64,000 nt of DNA from Aequorivita lipolytica (GCF_007997135.1 NZ_VORU01000014.1:1-64000), one strand, 5' to 3'. Positions 53,608 through 61,964 are shown, counted from the stretch's first letter. A program made the numbers and translations. Notes: generated by a model not told the origin, from the letters alone.

Positions 53608-54909
53608 TTAAACGACTTCAGCATAAAGATCAAAATCTTCAGCAGCGGTTATTTTTACGTTGAAAAATTCGCCCGTGCGCAGATAGTCATCTTCAGCATT
53701 TATCAATACTTCATTATCAACATCTGGGCTGTCAAATTCAGTTCGGCCCACAAAATAGCTACCTTCCTTTCTGTCAATCACTACTCGGAATTCCTTTCCT
53801 ATTTTTAGCTGGTTCAATTCCCAAGAAATCTGGGATTGTATTTCCATAATTTCGTTTGCACGATCCATTTTTACATCTTCCGGCACATCGTCTTCCAAAT
53901 TATAAGCGTGTGTGTTTTCTTCGTGACTGTATGTGAAACAACCCAAACGTTCAAAACGCATATCTTTTACCCATTGTTTCAAGGTTTGGAAATCTTCTTC
54001 GGTTTCGCCTGGATAGCCCACAATAAGTGTTGTTCTAATTGTCATTTCAGGAACAGCTGCCCTAAAATCTTCCAATAACTTAGTAGTCTTCGCTTTTGTA
54101 GTCCCACGGCGCATCGACTTTAATATTGGGTCAGAAATATGTTGTAACGGAATATCTATATAGTTACAGATTTTCGGTTCGTTGCGCATCACTTCCAAAA
54201 CGTCCATCGGGAAACCCGTTGGGAAAGCATAATGTAAACGGATCCACTCGATGCCTTCAACTTTTACCAACTTTTGAAGCAGTTCTGCAAGGTTCCGCTT
54301 TTTGTATAAATCTAACCCGTAATAGGTCAAATCCTGTGCAATTAAGATTAATTCTTTTACTCCTTTTGCAGCAAGTTTTTCGGCTTCAATAACCAAATCT
54401 TCCATTGGTGTGCTTCGGTGTTTGCCGCGCATAATTGGGATCGCGCAAAACGAGCATGGACGATCGCAGCCTTCTGCAATTTTAAAATAGGCGTAGTTTT
54501 TTGGAGTTGTGGTAATACGTTCACCAATCAATTCGTGTTTGTAATCGGCTCCCAAAGCTTTTAACAATGCGGGAAGTTCCGTGGTTCCGAAATATTCATC
54601 CACATTCGGGATTTCCTTTTGAAGATCTGGCTTGTACCTTTCAGAAAGGCAGCCCGTAACAAAAACTTTATCTACCGTGCCTTCTTCCTTTTTTTGAACG
54701 TATTCCAAAATTGTGTTAATGCTTTCTTCCTTCGCATTGGCAATAAAACCGCAAGTATTTATAACCACAATATTCCCCTCCTCCTCGTGCACTACTTCTT
54801 TATTGTTGGCGCGCAATTGGCCCATCAGCACTTCGCTGTCATAGACGTTTTTGGAGCAGCCCAGGGTTACTACGTTTATTTTGTTCTTCTTTAAGGTTTT
54901 GGTACGCAT
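53608..54909 (-). CDS. rimO: ribosomal protein S12 methylthiotransferase RimO
   Basis: A 433-residue radical-SAM enzyme that adds a methylthio group to an Asp of ribosomal protein S12. The N-terminal UPF0004 cluster cysteines are in VTLGCSKNVYDSE, VINTCGFIANAKEE and VTGCLSERY. The radical-SAM CxxxCxxC is in AEGCDRPCSFCAIPIMRG, and a C-terminal TRAM domain is at about 365-433. The CSKNVYDSE motif separates RimO from MiaB. Start ATG 54909; the nine extra upstream codons (to 54936) lie in a heptad tract and are rejected. Confidence 0.95.
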   Translation of the reverse strand: MRTKTLKKNKINVVTLGCSKNVYDSEVLMGQLRANNKEVVHEEEGNIVVINTCGFIANAKEESINTILEYVQKKEEGTVDKVFVTGCLSERYKPDLQKEIPNVDEYFGTTELPALLKALGADYKHELIGERITTTPKNYAYFKIAEGCDRPCSFCAIPIMRGKHRSTPMEDLVIEAEKLAAKGVKELILIAQDLTYYGLDLYKKRNLAELLQKLVKVEGIEWIRLHYAFPTGFPMDVLEVMRNEPKICNYIDIPLQHISDPILKSMRRGTTKAKTTKLLEDFRAAVPEMTIRTTLIVGYPGETEEDFQTLKQWVKDMRFERLGCFTYSHEENTHAYNLEDDVPEDVKMDRANEIMEIQSQISWELNQLKIGKEFRVVIDRKEGSYFVGRTEFDSPDVDNEVLINAEDDYLRTGEFFNVKITAAEDFDLYAEVV

Positions 54910-54913
54910 TTTT

Positions 54914-54948
54914 GATTTTAGATTTACGATTGTCAATTTACGAAATCA
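54914..54948. repeat. heptad tract at the rimO 5' end
   Basis: Five 7-bp units in phase: GATTTTA, GATTTAC, GATTGTC, AATTTAC, GAAATCA. Confidence 0.75.
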
Positions 54949-54979
54949 GAACTTTTTATTTTGAATTTGTAAAAGGTTG

Positions 54980-54987
54980 CAAAGATA
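54980..54987 (-). promoter_or_regulatory. -7 promoter box for rimO
   Basis: TATCTTTG on the minus strand, 70 bp before the start codon. The heptad tract would lie in the leader RNA. Confidence 0.6.
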
Positions 54988-55011
54988 CCACGAAAAAAAC
55001 GATTCTACCTT

Positions 55012-55037
55012 ACTGAAAACTGCCACTGAAAACTGCC
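55012..55037 (+). repeat. perfect 13-bp tandem duplication upstream of the S9 peptidase gene
   Basis: ACTGAAAACTGCC occurs twice in a row (55012-55024, 55025-55037), followed by a T-run. Confidence 0.75.
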
Positions 55038-55088
55038 ACTTTTTTTAAGTAACTTTACATTTCAAAAATTTTCTAAAAAATATTTCAG

Positions 55089-56987
55089 ATGAAAAAAATA
55101 ACGTTCCTGCTGGCATTTCTCTGTGCTGGCTTTTTGTTCGCGCAAAACACAATGACACCTGAGCTTTTATGGCAGGTTAAAAAAGTAAGCCCTATTGGAA
55201 TTTCTGATAATGGTGAAGTACTATTTTACAAGGTAACTACTCCAAACATGGAAGAAAATAGCTTTGACTCAAAATATTATGCAATGCCTGTTGCTGGCGG
55301 TAATTTCTCCGAAATTACTAAAGATGAAGCAAAGGTTGCAGATAAAAACATCTCTCCAAATGGACAATATTTGTTAATGGACAAATCCGTTCAAATAAAT
55401 GATATTACAGGGAAAGATATTTACAGTGATCTACCAAAAAGTGATGCTTATGTTTATACTTCATTAGACTATAGACATTGGGATACCTGGAATGACGGCA
55501 GCTACAACCACGTTTTTTATAAAGATGTAAAAACTGGCGCTGAAACAGATATTACTCCGCAACAACCCTACTATACACCACAAAAACCATTTGGTGGCGA
55601 TGAAGATTACATATGGGGACCAAAGGGTGAAAACATTTATTATGTAAGTAAAAAATTAGCGGGAACCGAATATGCCACAAGCACAAATACAGATATTTAT
55701 AAATACAATCTAACCAGCAAACAAACCGAAAACATTACCGAGGAAAACAAAGGTTATGACACCCAGCCAGCATTTTCAAAAGGAGGAGCTTTGGCATATT
55801 TACAAATGAAAACTCCAGGCTATGAAGCAGACAAAAATGATATTATTGTACTTCAAGATGTCGTTAAACAAAACCTAACCTCACAATGGGATGGAACGGT
55901 AAATGGTTTTATGTGGGCGAGCAACAACAAGGATATTTACTTTACAGCTCCTGTTGATGGAACGATTCAGCTTTTTAAAGTAGATCATCCCGGAAAAACT
56001 AGAAAGATACCGGTTGTGGAACAACTTTCAAAAGGACAATTTGACGTTACAGGCATAGTTTCAGAAAAAAACGGTCAGTTGATTGTTACGCGAACAGACA
56101 TGAACCACGCTGCTGAAATTTTTTCTTTTGATTTGAAAAGCAAAACTTTCAAGCAACTTACCCAAGTAAATAACGAATTCTATGGAAAACTAAATTTACC
56201 AACAGTTGAAAAAAGAATGGTAACCACCAAAGATGGCAAGCAAATGCTAGTTTGGGTAATTCTTCCGCCAAACTTCGATAAAAATAAAAAATACCCAACA
56301 CTTCTTTATGCTCAGGGCGGACCGCAATCTGCTTTGTCGCAATTTTATTCCACTCGTTGGAATTTCCAGTTGATGGCTTCGCAAGGTTACATTATAGTAG
56401 CACCAAACCGTCGCGGAATGCCGGGTCATGGTGTTGAATGGAACGAGGCTATTAGCGGCGATTGGGGCGGTGGCGCAATGCAAGATTATCTTGATGCCAT
56501 TGATGAGATTTCAAAAGAAGCGTATGTAGATAAAAATCGTTTGGGGGCTATTGGAGCAAGTTTTGGTGGCTATTCCGTGTTTTGGTTAGCAGGAAATCAC
56601 GACGGACGCTTCAAAACATTTATTGCCCACGATGGGGTTTTTGATACCCGTGCTATGTACGGAACTACGGAAGAGTTATTCTTCGTAAATTATGATATGG
56701 GAGGTGCTTATTGGGAAAAAGACAATGCAATTGCACAGAAATCTTTTAACGAATTTAACCCAGTTACTTACGTTGATAAATGGGATACTCCAATTATGAT
56801 TATTCAAGGTGGAAAAGATTACCGTGTGCCAATTGAACAAGGTTTGGGAGCTTTTCAAGCAGCACAGCTAAAAGGGATAAAAAGCAAACTTCTTTATTTC
56901 CCAGAAGAAAACCATTGGGTATTACAGCCTCAAAACGCATTGGTTTGGCAACGTGAGTTTTTCAGTTGGTTGAAGGAAACTCTTTGA
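55089..56987 (+). CDS. secreted S9 prolyl oligopeptidase-family peptidase
   Basis: A 632-residue protein. A signal peptide (MKKITFLLAFLCAGFLFAQ) precedes an N-terminal beta-propeller (about 30-370, with WD-like turns such as ISPNGQYLLMDKS) and an alpha/beta-hydrolase domain (about 380-632). The catalytic Ser is in AIGASFGGYSVFWLAG, the Asp in IIQGGKDYRVPIEQG and the His in FPEENHWVLQPQN. It releases dipeptides or short peptides in the periplasm. No T9SS tail. The gene ends at the hairpin formed by an inverted pair of ATTCGTG elements. Confidence 0.92.
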   Translation: MKKITFLLAFLCAGFLFAQNTMTPELLWQVKKVSPIGISDNGEVLFYKVTTPNMEENSFDSKYYAMPVAGGNFSEITKDEAKVADKNISPNGQYLLMDKSVQINDITGKDIYSDLPKSDAYVYTSLDYRHWDTWNDGSYNHVFYKDVKTGAETDITPQQPYYTPQKPFGGDEDYIWGPKGENIYYVSKKLAGTEYATSTNTDIYKYNLTSKQTENITEENKGYDTQPAFSKGGALAYLQMKTPGYEADKNDIIVLQDVVKQNLTSQWDGTVNGFMWASNNKDIYFTAPVDGTIQLFKVDHPGKTRKIPVVEQLSKGQFDVTGIVSEKNGQLIVTRTDMNHAAEIFSFDLKSKTFKQLTQVNNEFYGKLNLPTVEKRMVTTKDGKQMLVWVILPPNFDKNKKYPTLLYAQGGPQSALSQFYSTRWNFQLMASQGYIIVAPNRRGMPGHGVEWNEAISGDWGGGAMQDYLDAIDEISKEAYVDKNRLGAIGASFGGYSVFWLAGNHDGRFKTFIAHDGVFDTRAMYGTTEELFFVNYDMGGAYWEKDNAIAQKSFNEFNPVTYVDKWDTPIMIIQGGKDYRVPIEQGLGAFQAAQLKGIKSKLLYFPEENHWVLQPQNALVWQREFFSWLKETL

Positions 56988-57013
56988 AAAGACATTAGAC
57001 GATAGACAAAATT

Positions 57014-57070
57014 GCCACGAATTCACGAAATATATATTTAAAAATATTCGTGAATTCGTGGCTTTATTTT
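57014..57070. terminator. bidirectional terminator made of an inverted pair of ATTCGTG elements
   Basis: A perfect 16-bp inverted repeat (GCCACGAATTCACGAA at 57014-57029, its complement at 57047-57062) with a 17-base AT loop, followed by TTTATTTTTT. It lies between the convergent S9 peptidase and ftsY genes. Confidence 0.8.
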
Positions 57071-57081
57071 TTCAGCAGGAC

Positions 57082-58035
57082 TTATTTAAAAAAGGAATCG
57101 ACAAATTCAAATTTGTTGAAAACCTGAAGATCTTCCACACCCTCGCCAACGCCAATATATTTTACAGGAATCTGGAACTGATCGCTAATGCCAATTACCA
57201 CTCCTCCTTTTGCAGTTCCATCCAGTTTTGTAACAGCTAAGGAAGTAACTTCGGTCGCGGCGGTAAATTGTTTTGCCTGTTCAAAAGCATTTTGTCCCGT
57301 AGAACCATCCAAAACCAAAAGAACATCGTGCGGCGCATCTGGAATTACTTTTTGCATAACGCGTTTCACCTTTGTAAGTTCGTTCATCAAGTTCACTTTA
57401 TTGTGAAGCCGGCCAGCGGTGTCAATGATAACTACGTCAGCATTTTGGTTCACCGCGCTCTGCAACGTATCAAAAGCGACGCTGGCAGGATCACTGCCCA
57501 TACTTTGCTTTACAATTTCAACATTTGTTCTATCTGCCCAAATCTGCAATTGGTCTATTGCTGCAGCACGGAAGGTATCAGCAGCCCCTAAAACCACTTT
57601 TTTACCAGCTTTTTTGAATTGATAGGCCATCTTTCCAATGGTTGTAGTTTTTCCAACTCCGTTTACACCGACCACCATAATTACATATGGTTTTTTGTTT
57701 TCTGGAATTTCAAACTCTGTGGCGTTTCCTGAATCAATTTCACTTAAAAGCCCTGCTATTTCCTCACGAAGAATTTTGTTGAGTTCATCAGTCCCCAAGT
57801 ATTTATCTTTTGAAACGCGTTCCTCAATTCTATCGATTATTTTAAGTGTGGTATTTACTCCAACATCGCTAGAAACAAGAACTTCTTCAAGGTTATCCAA
57901 AACGTCATCGTCAACCTTGCTCTTTCCAGCAACAGCTTTGCTTAGCTTATCGAGGAAAGTAGTTTTGGATTTTTCAAGTCCTTTGTCAAGGGTTTCCTTT
58001 TTCTCTTTGGAAAATATTTTTTTAAAAAAACTCAT
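57082..58035 (-). CDS. ftsY: signal recognition particle receptor FtsY
   Basis: A 317-residue SRP GTPase that docks ribosome-SRP complexes at the membrane. The N-domain has LGTDELNKILREEIAGLL. The G-domain has G1 VVGVNGVGKTTTIGKMA, the DTFRAAAIDQLQIWA insertion, G3 VVIIDTAGRLHNK and G4 SLAVTKLDGTAKGG. The acidic A-domain of E. coli FtsY is reduced to a short lysine-rich head (MSFFKKIFSKEKKE), as in other Bacteroidota. It follows the rpmB-rpmG-DUF4295 cluster but is separated from it by a terminator and repeats. Confidence 0.97.
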   Translation of the reverse strand: MSFFKKIFSKEKKETLDKGLEKSKTTFLDKLSKAVAGKSKVDDDVLDNLEEVLVSSDVGVNTTLKIIDRIEERVSKDKYLGTDELNKILREEIAGLLSEIDSGNATEFEIPENKKPYVIMVVGVNGVGKTTTIGKMAYQFKKAGKKVVLGAADTFRAAAIDQLQIWADRTNVEIVKQSMGSDPASVAFDTLQSAVNQNADVVIIDTAGRLHNKVNLMNELTKVKRVMQKVIPDAPHDVLLVLDGSTGQNAFEQAKQFTAATEVTSLAVTKLDGTAKGGVVIGISDQFQIPVKYIGVGEGVEDLQVFNKFEFVDSFFK

Positions 58036-58038
58036 TTT

Positions 58039-58087
58039 TCGGTTGTCGGTTATCTGTTATCAGTTGTCGGTTGTCGGTTGTCGGTTG
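58039..58087. repeat. heptad tract upstream of ftsY
   Basis: Seven 7-bp units in perfect phase: TCGGTTG, TCGGTTA, TCTGTTA, TCAGTTG, then TCGGTTG three times. The tract ends 4 bp before the ftsY start codon, so it must be in its leader. Confidence 0.9.
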
Positions 58088-58119
58088 TCCAACTTTATCA
58101 AAGTTTAATTTTTTCAGCT

Positions 58120-58164
58120 CCTTCCCCTTTTTCAGGGGAAGGTGGCCCCGACTTTTCGTCGGGG
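58120..58164. repeat. double-hairpin repeat element
   Basis: Two adjacent hairpins: CCTTCCCCT / AGGGGAAGG (58120-58142) and CCCCGAC / GTCGGGG (58146-58164). GGAAGGGG follows at 58167-58174 and can also pair with CTTCCCC. GC-rich against an AT-rich background, without a coding frame. Confidence 0.7.
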
Positions 58165-58188
58165 ACGGAAGGGGTCAGCAAAAATACG

Positions 58189-58219
58189 AAAAGCCACCTT
58201 CGCAAAAAAGTGGCTTTTT
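58189..58219 (-). terminator. terminator of the rpmB-rpmG-DUF4295 operon
   Basis: Stem AAAAGCCAC / GTGGCTTTT (58189-58197, 58210-58218), 18 bp after the DUF4295 stop. Confidence 0.75.
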
Positions 58220-58237
58220 CTAAATATTTTAAGCTGG

Positions 58238-58390
58238 TTATTTTTTGTTCAACCAGTCATTTACCATTTCTGGAGTCATGATAGACTCGGTAAAGGTATA
58301 AGCTCCTGTTTTAGGCGATTTAACCATTTTTATTGCTTTGGTTAAACGCTTAGTTGATGTTTGTATCGATCCTACTGTTTTCTTTGCCAT
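58238..58390 (-). CDS. DUF4295 small basic protein, probable ribosome-associated protein
   Basis: A 50-residue basic protein: MAKKTVGSIQTSTKRLTKAI and TPEMVNDWLNKK at the ends. It matches DUF4295, a Bacteroidota-specific family always found beside rpmB and rpmG. From memory, a Bacteroidota-specific large-subunit protein called bL38 was seen in the Flavobacterium johnsoniae ribosome structure; I believe it is this family but cannot confirm it here. It lies 8 bp after the rpmG stop and before the operon terminator. Too short for ordinary ORF cut-offs; coding is supported by family match and position. Confidence 0.88.
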   Translation of the reverse strand: MAKKTVGSIQTSTKRLTKAIKMVKSPKTGAYTFTESIMTPEMVNDWLNKK

Positions 58391-58398
58391 GGCCTATA

Positions 58399-58581
58399 TT
58401 ATTTAATCTCTTTATGAACCGTCATTTTTTTAAGAATTGGATTGAATTTCTTCAACTCCATTCTATCCGGTGTGTTCTTTTTATTTTTGGTAGTGATGTA
58501 GCGTGAAGTTCCTGGTTTCCCTGACTCTTTATGCTCTGTGCACTCCAAAATAACTTGTACTCTATTTCCTTTTTTAGCCAT
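58399..58581 (-). CDS. rpmG: large ribosomal subunit protein bL33
   Basis: A 60-residue bL33: [20 protein letters not shown], then [20 protein letters not shown] and [14 protein letters not shown]. The zinc-binding cysteines of C+ type L33 are absent except one, so this is the zinc-free form. Second gene of the rpmB-rpmG-DUF4295 operon. Confidence 0.96.
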   Translation of the reverse strand: MAKKGNRVQVILECTEHKESGKPGTSRYITTKNKKNTPDRMELKKFNPILKKMTVHKEIK

Positions 58582-58608
58582 TGTAACAGACTTTATTGAT
58601 TATTGCAA

Positions 58609-58848
58609 TTATTTAGTTAAAAAGCCTTTTTCGCGCGCTTCTTTCATAACCGCAAAAATACCTTTTTTGTTGATGTCTTTTATAGCAGAAGCAGAAACAC
58701 GAAGAGTAACCCACTTGTCTTCTTCTGGAATATAAAAACGCTTTTTAAGCAAGTTCACATCAAACTTACGTTTAGTTTTATTCATTGCGTGCGATACGTT
58801 ATTCCCAACCATCGCTTTCTTTCCGGTAAGTTCACAAACTCTTGACAT
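58609..58848 (-). CDS. rpmB: large ribosomal subunit protein bL28
   Basis: A 79-residue bL28: MSRVCELTGKKAMVGNNVSH, NKTKRKFDVNLLKKRFYIPE, and ending KEAREKGFLTK. First gene of the small ribosomal operon, with a -7 box TAAATTTG 36 bp upstream. Confidence 0.96.
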   Translation of the reverse strand: MSRVCELTGKKAMVGNNVSHAMNKTKRKFDVNLLKKRFYIPEEDKWVTLRVSASAIKDINKKGIFAVMKEAREKGFLTK

Positions 58849-58884
58849 TCCTTAACTTTTTTTAAGTTATTTTAAAACAGGGTG

Positions 58885-58892
58885 CAAATTTA
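58885..58892 (-). promoter_or_regulatory. -7 promoter box for the rpmB operon
   Basis: TAAATTTG on the minus strand, 36 bp before the start codon. Confidence 0.55.
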
Positions 58893-58925
58893 AGTAATTC
58901 TTTTGTGATGTACAACAAAAGAAAA

Positions 58926-60173
58926 TTAGTTTTTTGAAATTTCTTTCAGAAGCATCTCAAAGGCCTTATTTATTGTCTTTTCAATGACCCGATAACGGTC
59001 ATTTCCAAAGTTGAACTTTTCTGAAATTACACCTCTCGGCGCAGCAACCGCAATACATACGGTGCCTACCTCATCCCTTCCATCACCTTTTGTAGGACCA
59101 GCAATTCCAGTGGTGGCAATAGCGTAATCTGTGCTGAAAAGTTTGCAGCAGTTGTTCGCCATACTTTCTACTACCTCGATACTGACAACAGAATATTTTT
59201 CTATTAGTGAAGAAGGAACCCCTAATATTTTTGTTTTCAACTCTGTTTTATAGGGAACAATACTTCCCAAGAAAAAAGAAGAAGCCCCTGCCTCTATTGT
59301 TATTTGTTCTACAATAGCGCCGCCCGTACAACTTTCCGCCAAACTTAAAGTTTGATTCTTTTGATTTAGAATTTTTGCTATTTTGCCAACGATACTTGTT
59401 TCATCTTCAAAACCTACAGCAATGTCTGAAAGCATTTTGGTCAAGACCTCCATTTGAGCATCGATACTATCCTTCAGAATTTTTTCATCTTTTCCTGTGG
59501 AAGACAATCGTAAGCGAACCCTGCCCAAAGAAGGTAAATAAGCAAGTTTAATATTTTCGGGCAAGTTGTCTTCCCACTCTTCAATTCTTTCTGCAATAGC
59601 GCTTTCACCCAGGCCGTAGGTTAAAAGTGTTTTGTGATAAATATGTGGTCTATTAAAGCGTTTTATTACTCTCGGCAATACTTCGTCTTGCAGCAAATGT
59701 TTCATTTCATAGGGCACACCGGGCAAGGAAACAAAAACAACATTGTCTTTCTCCATCCACATTCCGGGAGCCGTGCCGTGCTGATTCATTAAAATGGTTG
59801 CTTTGGAAGGAACCATCGCTTGCCGAAAATTAGCCGGTAATGGTTTATTCAATTGGTACTTTTTGAAAAGTTGCTCAACGTTTTCAATCACCGCCTGATC
59901 CTCAACTAAAACATCTTCAAAAAAATCACAAAAAGTCTGTTTGGTAATATCATCTTTTGTAGGACCCAATCCACCCGTTACAATAACAAAATCGGCATGT
60001 TTCTTTGCGTCTTCAAAAGCCTGCAGGATGTGGGTTCTGTTATCTTGTACCGAGGTAATTTGATACACCTTCACTCCTACCTTATTCAATTCCTTTGAAA
60101 TATAGGCGGAATTTGTATCAACAATTTGACCGATGAGAATTTCATCGCCGATAGTAATTATTTCTGCAAGCAT
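58926..60173 (-). CDS. cinA: CinA family NMN amidohydrolase-like protein
   Basis: A 415-residue two-domain protein. The N-terminal MoCF/COG1058 domain (about 1-170) has AEIITIGDEILIGQIVDTNS, VIVTGGLGPTKDDITKQTF and FVSLPGVPYEMKHL. The C-terminal CinA/PncC domain (about 255-415) has SLAESCTGGAIVEQITIEAG and YAIATTGIAGPTKGDGRDEV with the catalytic Ser and Lys region. PncC domains deamidate nicotinamide mononucleotide; COG1058 domains hydrolyse ADP-ribose. It thus serves pyridine-nucleotide salvage and repair. It is the last gene of a tight four-gene operon: exonuclease, FAH-family hydrolase, HPt protein, cinA. Confidence 0.94.
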   Translation of the reverse strand: MLAEIITIGDEILIGQIVDTNSAYISKELNKVGVKVYQITSVQDNRTHILQAFEDAKKHADFVIVTGGLGPTKDDITKQTFCDFFEDVLVEDQAVIENVEQLFKKYQLNKPLPANFRQAMVPSKATILMNQHGTAPGMWMEKDNVVFVSLPGVPYEMKHLLQDEVLPRVIKRFNRPHIYHKTLLTYGLGESAIAERIEEWEDNLPENIKLAYLPSLGRVRLRLSSTGKDEKILKDSIDAQMEVLTKMLSDIAVGFEDETSIVGKIAKILNQKNQTLSLAESCTGGAIVEQITIEAGASSFFLGSIVPYKTELKTKILGVPSSLIEKYSVVSIEVVESMANNCCKLFSTDYAIATTGIAGPTKGDGRDEVGTVCIAVAAPRGVISEKFNFGNDRYRVIEKTINKAFEMLLKEISKN

Positions 60174-60174
60174 T

Positions 60175-60516
60175 TTATAATTGGAAGTCTTCTCTCAGTT
60201 CATCAAACACATGGTTTAATGTTGTTAGTACGTTTTCCAAATGCGGAAGAACCGAAGCCTTGTTTCTAGACGTTTTGGACCACGCCTCTATACTAGTAAT
60301 GTCTTTTAGTGCGTCTATGCCAAACATCTCAATATTTGGTTTCATTTTGTGGGCAAATTGGTAAGCTAATTCTCTGTTTTCATTATCAACAGCCTCCTTC
60401 ATAGAATATAAATCTGGTGGGATTTCATCCAAAAATGTTTGTGCTAATATCTTTAAAAAATCTTGATCCCCATCAGCGATTTCACTTAGATTCTCCTTTG
60501 CATAATATTTCGTCAT
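60175..60516 (-). CDS. orphan HPt (histidine phosphotransfer) protein
   Basis: A 113-residue four-helix-bundle HPt domain. The phosphoacceptor is in ELAYQFAHKMKPNIEMFGID (His56), and the first helix contains DQDFLKILAQTFLDEIPPDL. HPt proteins carry phosphate between hybrid kinases and response regulators in the cytoplasm. No kinase or regulator is next to it. Instead it sits with 1-bp gaps between cinA and an FAH-family gene. It probably serves a hybrid kinase encoded elsewhere. Confidence 0.88.
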   Translation of the reverse strand: MTKYYAKENLSEIADGDQDFLKILAQTFLDEIPPDLYSMKEAVDNENRELAYQFAHKMKPNIEMFGIDALKDITSIEAWSKTSRNKASVLPHLENVLTTLNHVFDELREDFQL

Positions 60517-60517
60517 C

Positions 60518-61129
60518 TTACTTAACTTTTATGGAAAATATCTCTGTTTCTCCAATGTATCCCGTCAATCGGTCTTCGGCCTCAACCCTACCAACACCTG
60601 CGGGCGTCCCGGTAAAGATAATGTCTCCAATTTTTAGCGTAAAGTATTTTGAAATATATTCGATTAAAGCATCAATTTTCCACATCATCAGCATAGAATT
60701 GCCGTTTTGAACCGTTTTCCCATTGCGTTTTAGGCTAAATTCTATGTTATTTATATCTTTAAAGCTTTCTTTTTTTATGAAATTTCCCACAACCGCAGCA
60801 CCGTCAAACGCTTTTGCTTTTTCCCAAGGCAAGCCTTTTTCTTTCAATTCTGCTTGTAAATCCCTGGCAGTGAAATCTATTCCCAAGCCAATTTCATCAT
60901 AATATTTAAACGCAAATTTTTGATCAATGTGTTTCCCAATCTTATTGATACGAACCAACAACTCTACCTCGTGATGTACATCATTTGAAAATTCTGGAAT
61001 GAAGAACGGCTGTTTTTTTAATAATATGGCTGTGTCCGGTTTTAAAAATATAATCGGTTCTGAAGGTTTGGCGTTATCCAGTTCCTTAATATGGTCTGCA
61101 TAATTGCGGCCAATACAGATTATTTTCAT
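60518..61129 (-). CDS. fumarylacetoacetate hydrolase-family enzyme
   Basis: A 203-residue FAH-family protein. It starts MKIICIGRNYADHIKELDNA. The metal ligands are in HHEVELLVRI (E-x-E pattern), the acidic residue in GLGIDFTARDLQAELKEKG, and KIGDIIFTGTPAGVGRVEAE is the C-terminal signature. Members are acylpyruvate hydrolases, oxaloacetate decarboxylases (FAHD1-like) or isomerases in aromatic degradation; the short single-domain form is closest to FAHD1. Cotranscribed with the exonuclease (7 bp gap), HPt and cinA genes. Confidence 0.9.
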   Translation of the reverse strand: MKIICIGRNYADHIKELDNAKPSEPIIFLKPDTAILLKKQPFFIPEFSNDVHHEVELLVRINKIGKHIDQKFAFKYYDEIGLGIDFTARDLQAELKEKGLPWEKAKAFDGAAVVGNFIKKESFKDINNIEFSLKRNGKTVQNGNSMLMMWKIDALIEYISKYFTLKIGDIIFTGTPAGVGRVEAEDRLTGYIGETEIFSIKVK

Positions 61130-61136
61130 CTTGAAA

Positions 61137-61910
61137 TTAAAATTTTGTGTTCAACTTTTGAAGCCGGATGCGTGTCAATACTTTTTTAGTGTACAGCGGA
61201 AAATCTGCATTCAGCAACCATCCAAAGTATCCGGAATCCTTTTCCATTATATCGGTAACCAAACTTCCCTTGTATTTTCCGAAAGAAAAAACCTCAACAC
61301 CATCTTCGTTATAACTTATGAAACCAGCAAAATCTGCGTGATCTCTGTGTGAGCTAAAATCTGCCAAAAAGTTTACATCGTTTTCAAGATCGCTGTATCT
61401 GTCAAGCTGTGATTTTAAAACTTCATATGTAGCATTTGTATCTGCCGCTGCGCTGTGTGCGTCTTTTAAATCTTTGTCGCAGTAAAATTTATACGCTGCT
61501 TCCAAAGTGCGCTTTTCCATTTTGTGAAAAATGGTCTGCACATCAACGGACATAGCTTTTTTCATGTCAAAATCCACTTCTGCGCGCAGCAGTTCCTCAG
61601 CAAGTAATGGAATATCAAAACGATTGGAATTAAAACCGCCAAGGTCACTGTCCTTTATTAATGCGTAAACTTTTGTAGCCAGCTCTTTAAAAGTAGGTTC
61701 GTTTGCAACCATCTCGTCAGTAATTCCGTGTATTGCGGAAGTTTCTGCCGGAATTGCCATTTCTGGATTAACGCGCCAAGTGTGGCTCTCTTTATTTCCG
61801 TTTGGAAATACTTTTAATATTGCTATTTCCACAATTCTGTCCTTCGCTACATTTATTCCTGTGGTTTCAAGATCGAAGAAACAAATTGGTTTTTTTAAGT
61901 TGAGTTCCAT
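61137..61910 (-). CDS. 3'-5' exonuclease, DnaQ/DEDDh type
   Basis: A 257-residue exonuclease. ExoI is CFFDLETTGINVAKD (DxE), ExoII is GGFNSNRFDIPLLAEELL and ExoIII is LKDAHSAAADTNATYEVLKS (HxxxxD), so it is DEDDh. The C-terminal part (about 190-257, FSFGKYKGSLVTDIMEKDSG and FGWLLNADFPLYTKKVLTRI) is a small domain common in the flavobacterial homologues. It may act in proofreading or RNA/DNA repair; it is not the polymerase III epsilon subunit for certain. First gene of the operon, with a -7 box 17 bp upstream. Confidence 0.9.
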   Translation of the reverse strand: MELNLKKPICFFDLETTGINVAKDRIVEIAILKVFPNGNKESHTWRVNPEMAIPAETSAIHGITDEMVANEPTFKELATKVYALIKDSDLGGFNSNRFDIPLLAEELLRAEVDFDMKKAMSVDVQTIFHKMEKRTLEAAYKFYCDKDLKDAHSAAADTNATYEVLKSQLDRYSDLENDVNFLADFSSHRDHADFAGFISYNEDGVEVFSFGKYKGSLVTDIMEKDSGYFGWLLNADFPLYTKKVLTRIRLQKLNTKF

Positions 61911-61927
61911 TGTTTTATTTTGTTTAG

Positions 61928-61935
61928 CAAAGATA
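61928..61935 (-). promoter_or_regulatory. -7 promoter box for the exonuclease-FAH-HPt-cinA operon
   Basis: TATCTTTG on the minus strand, 17 bp before the start codon. Confidence 0.65.
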
Positions 61936-61964
61936 CTTTTTATTGAAGTTTTCGAAGAAGATAT

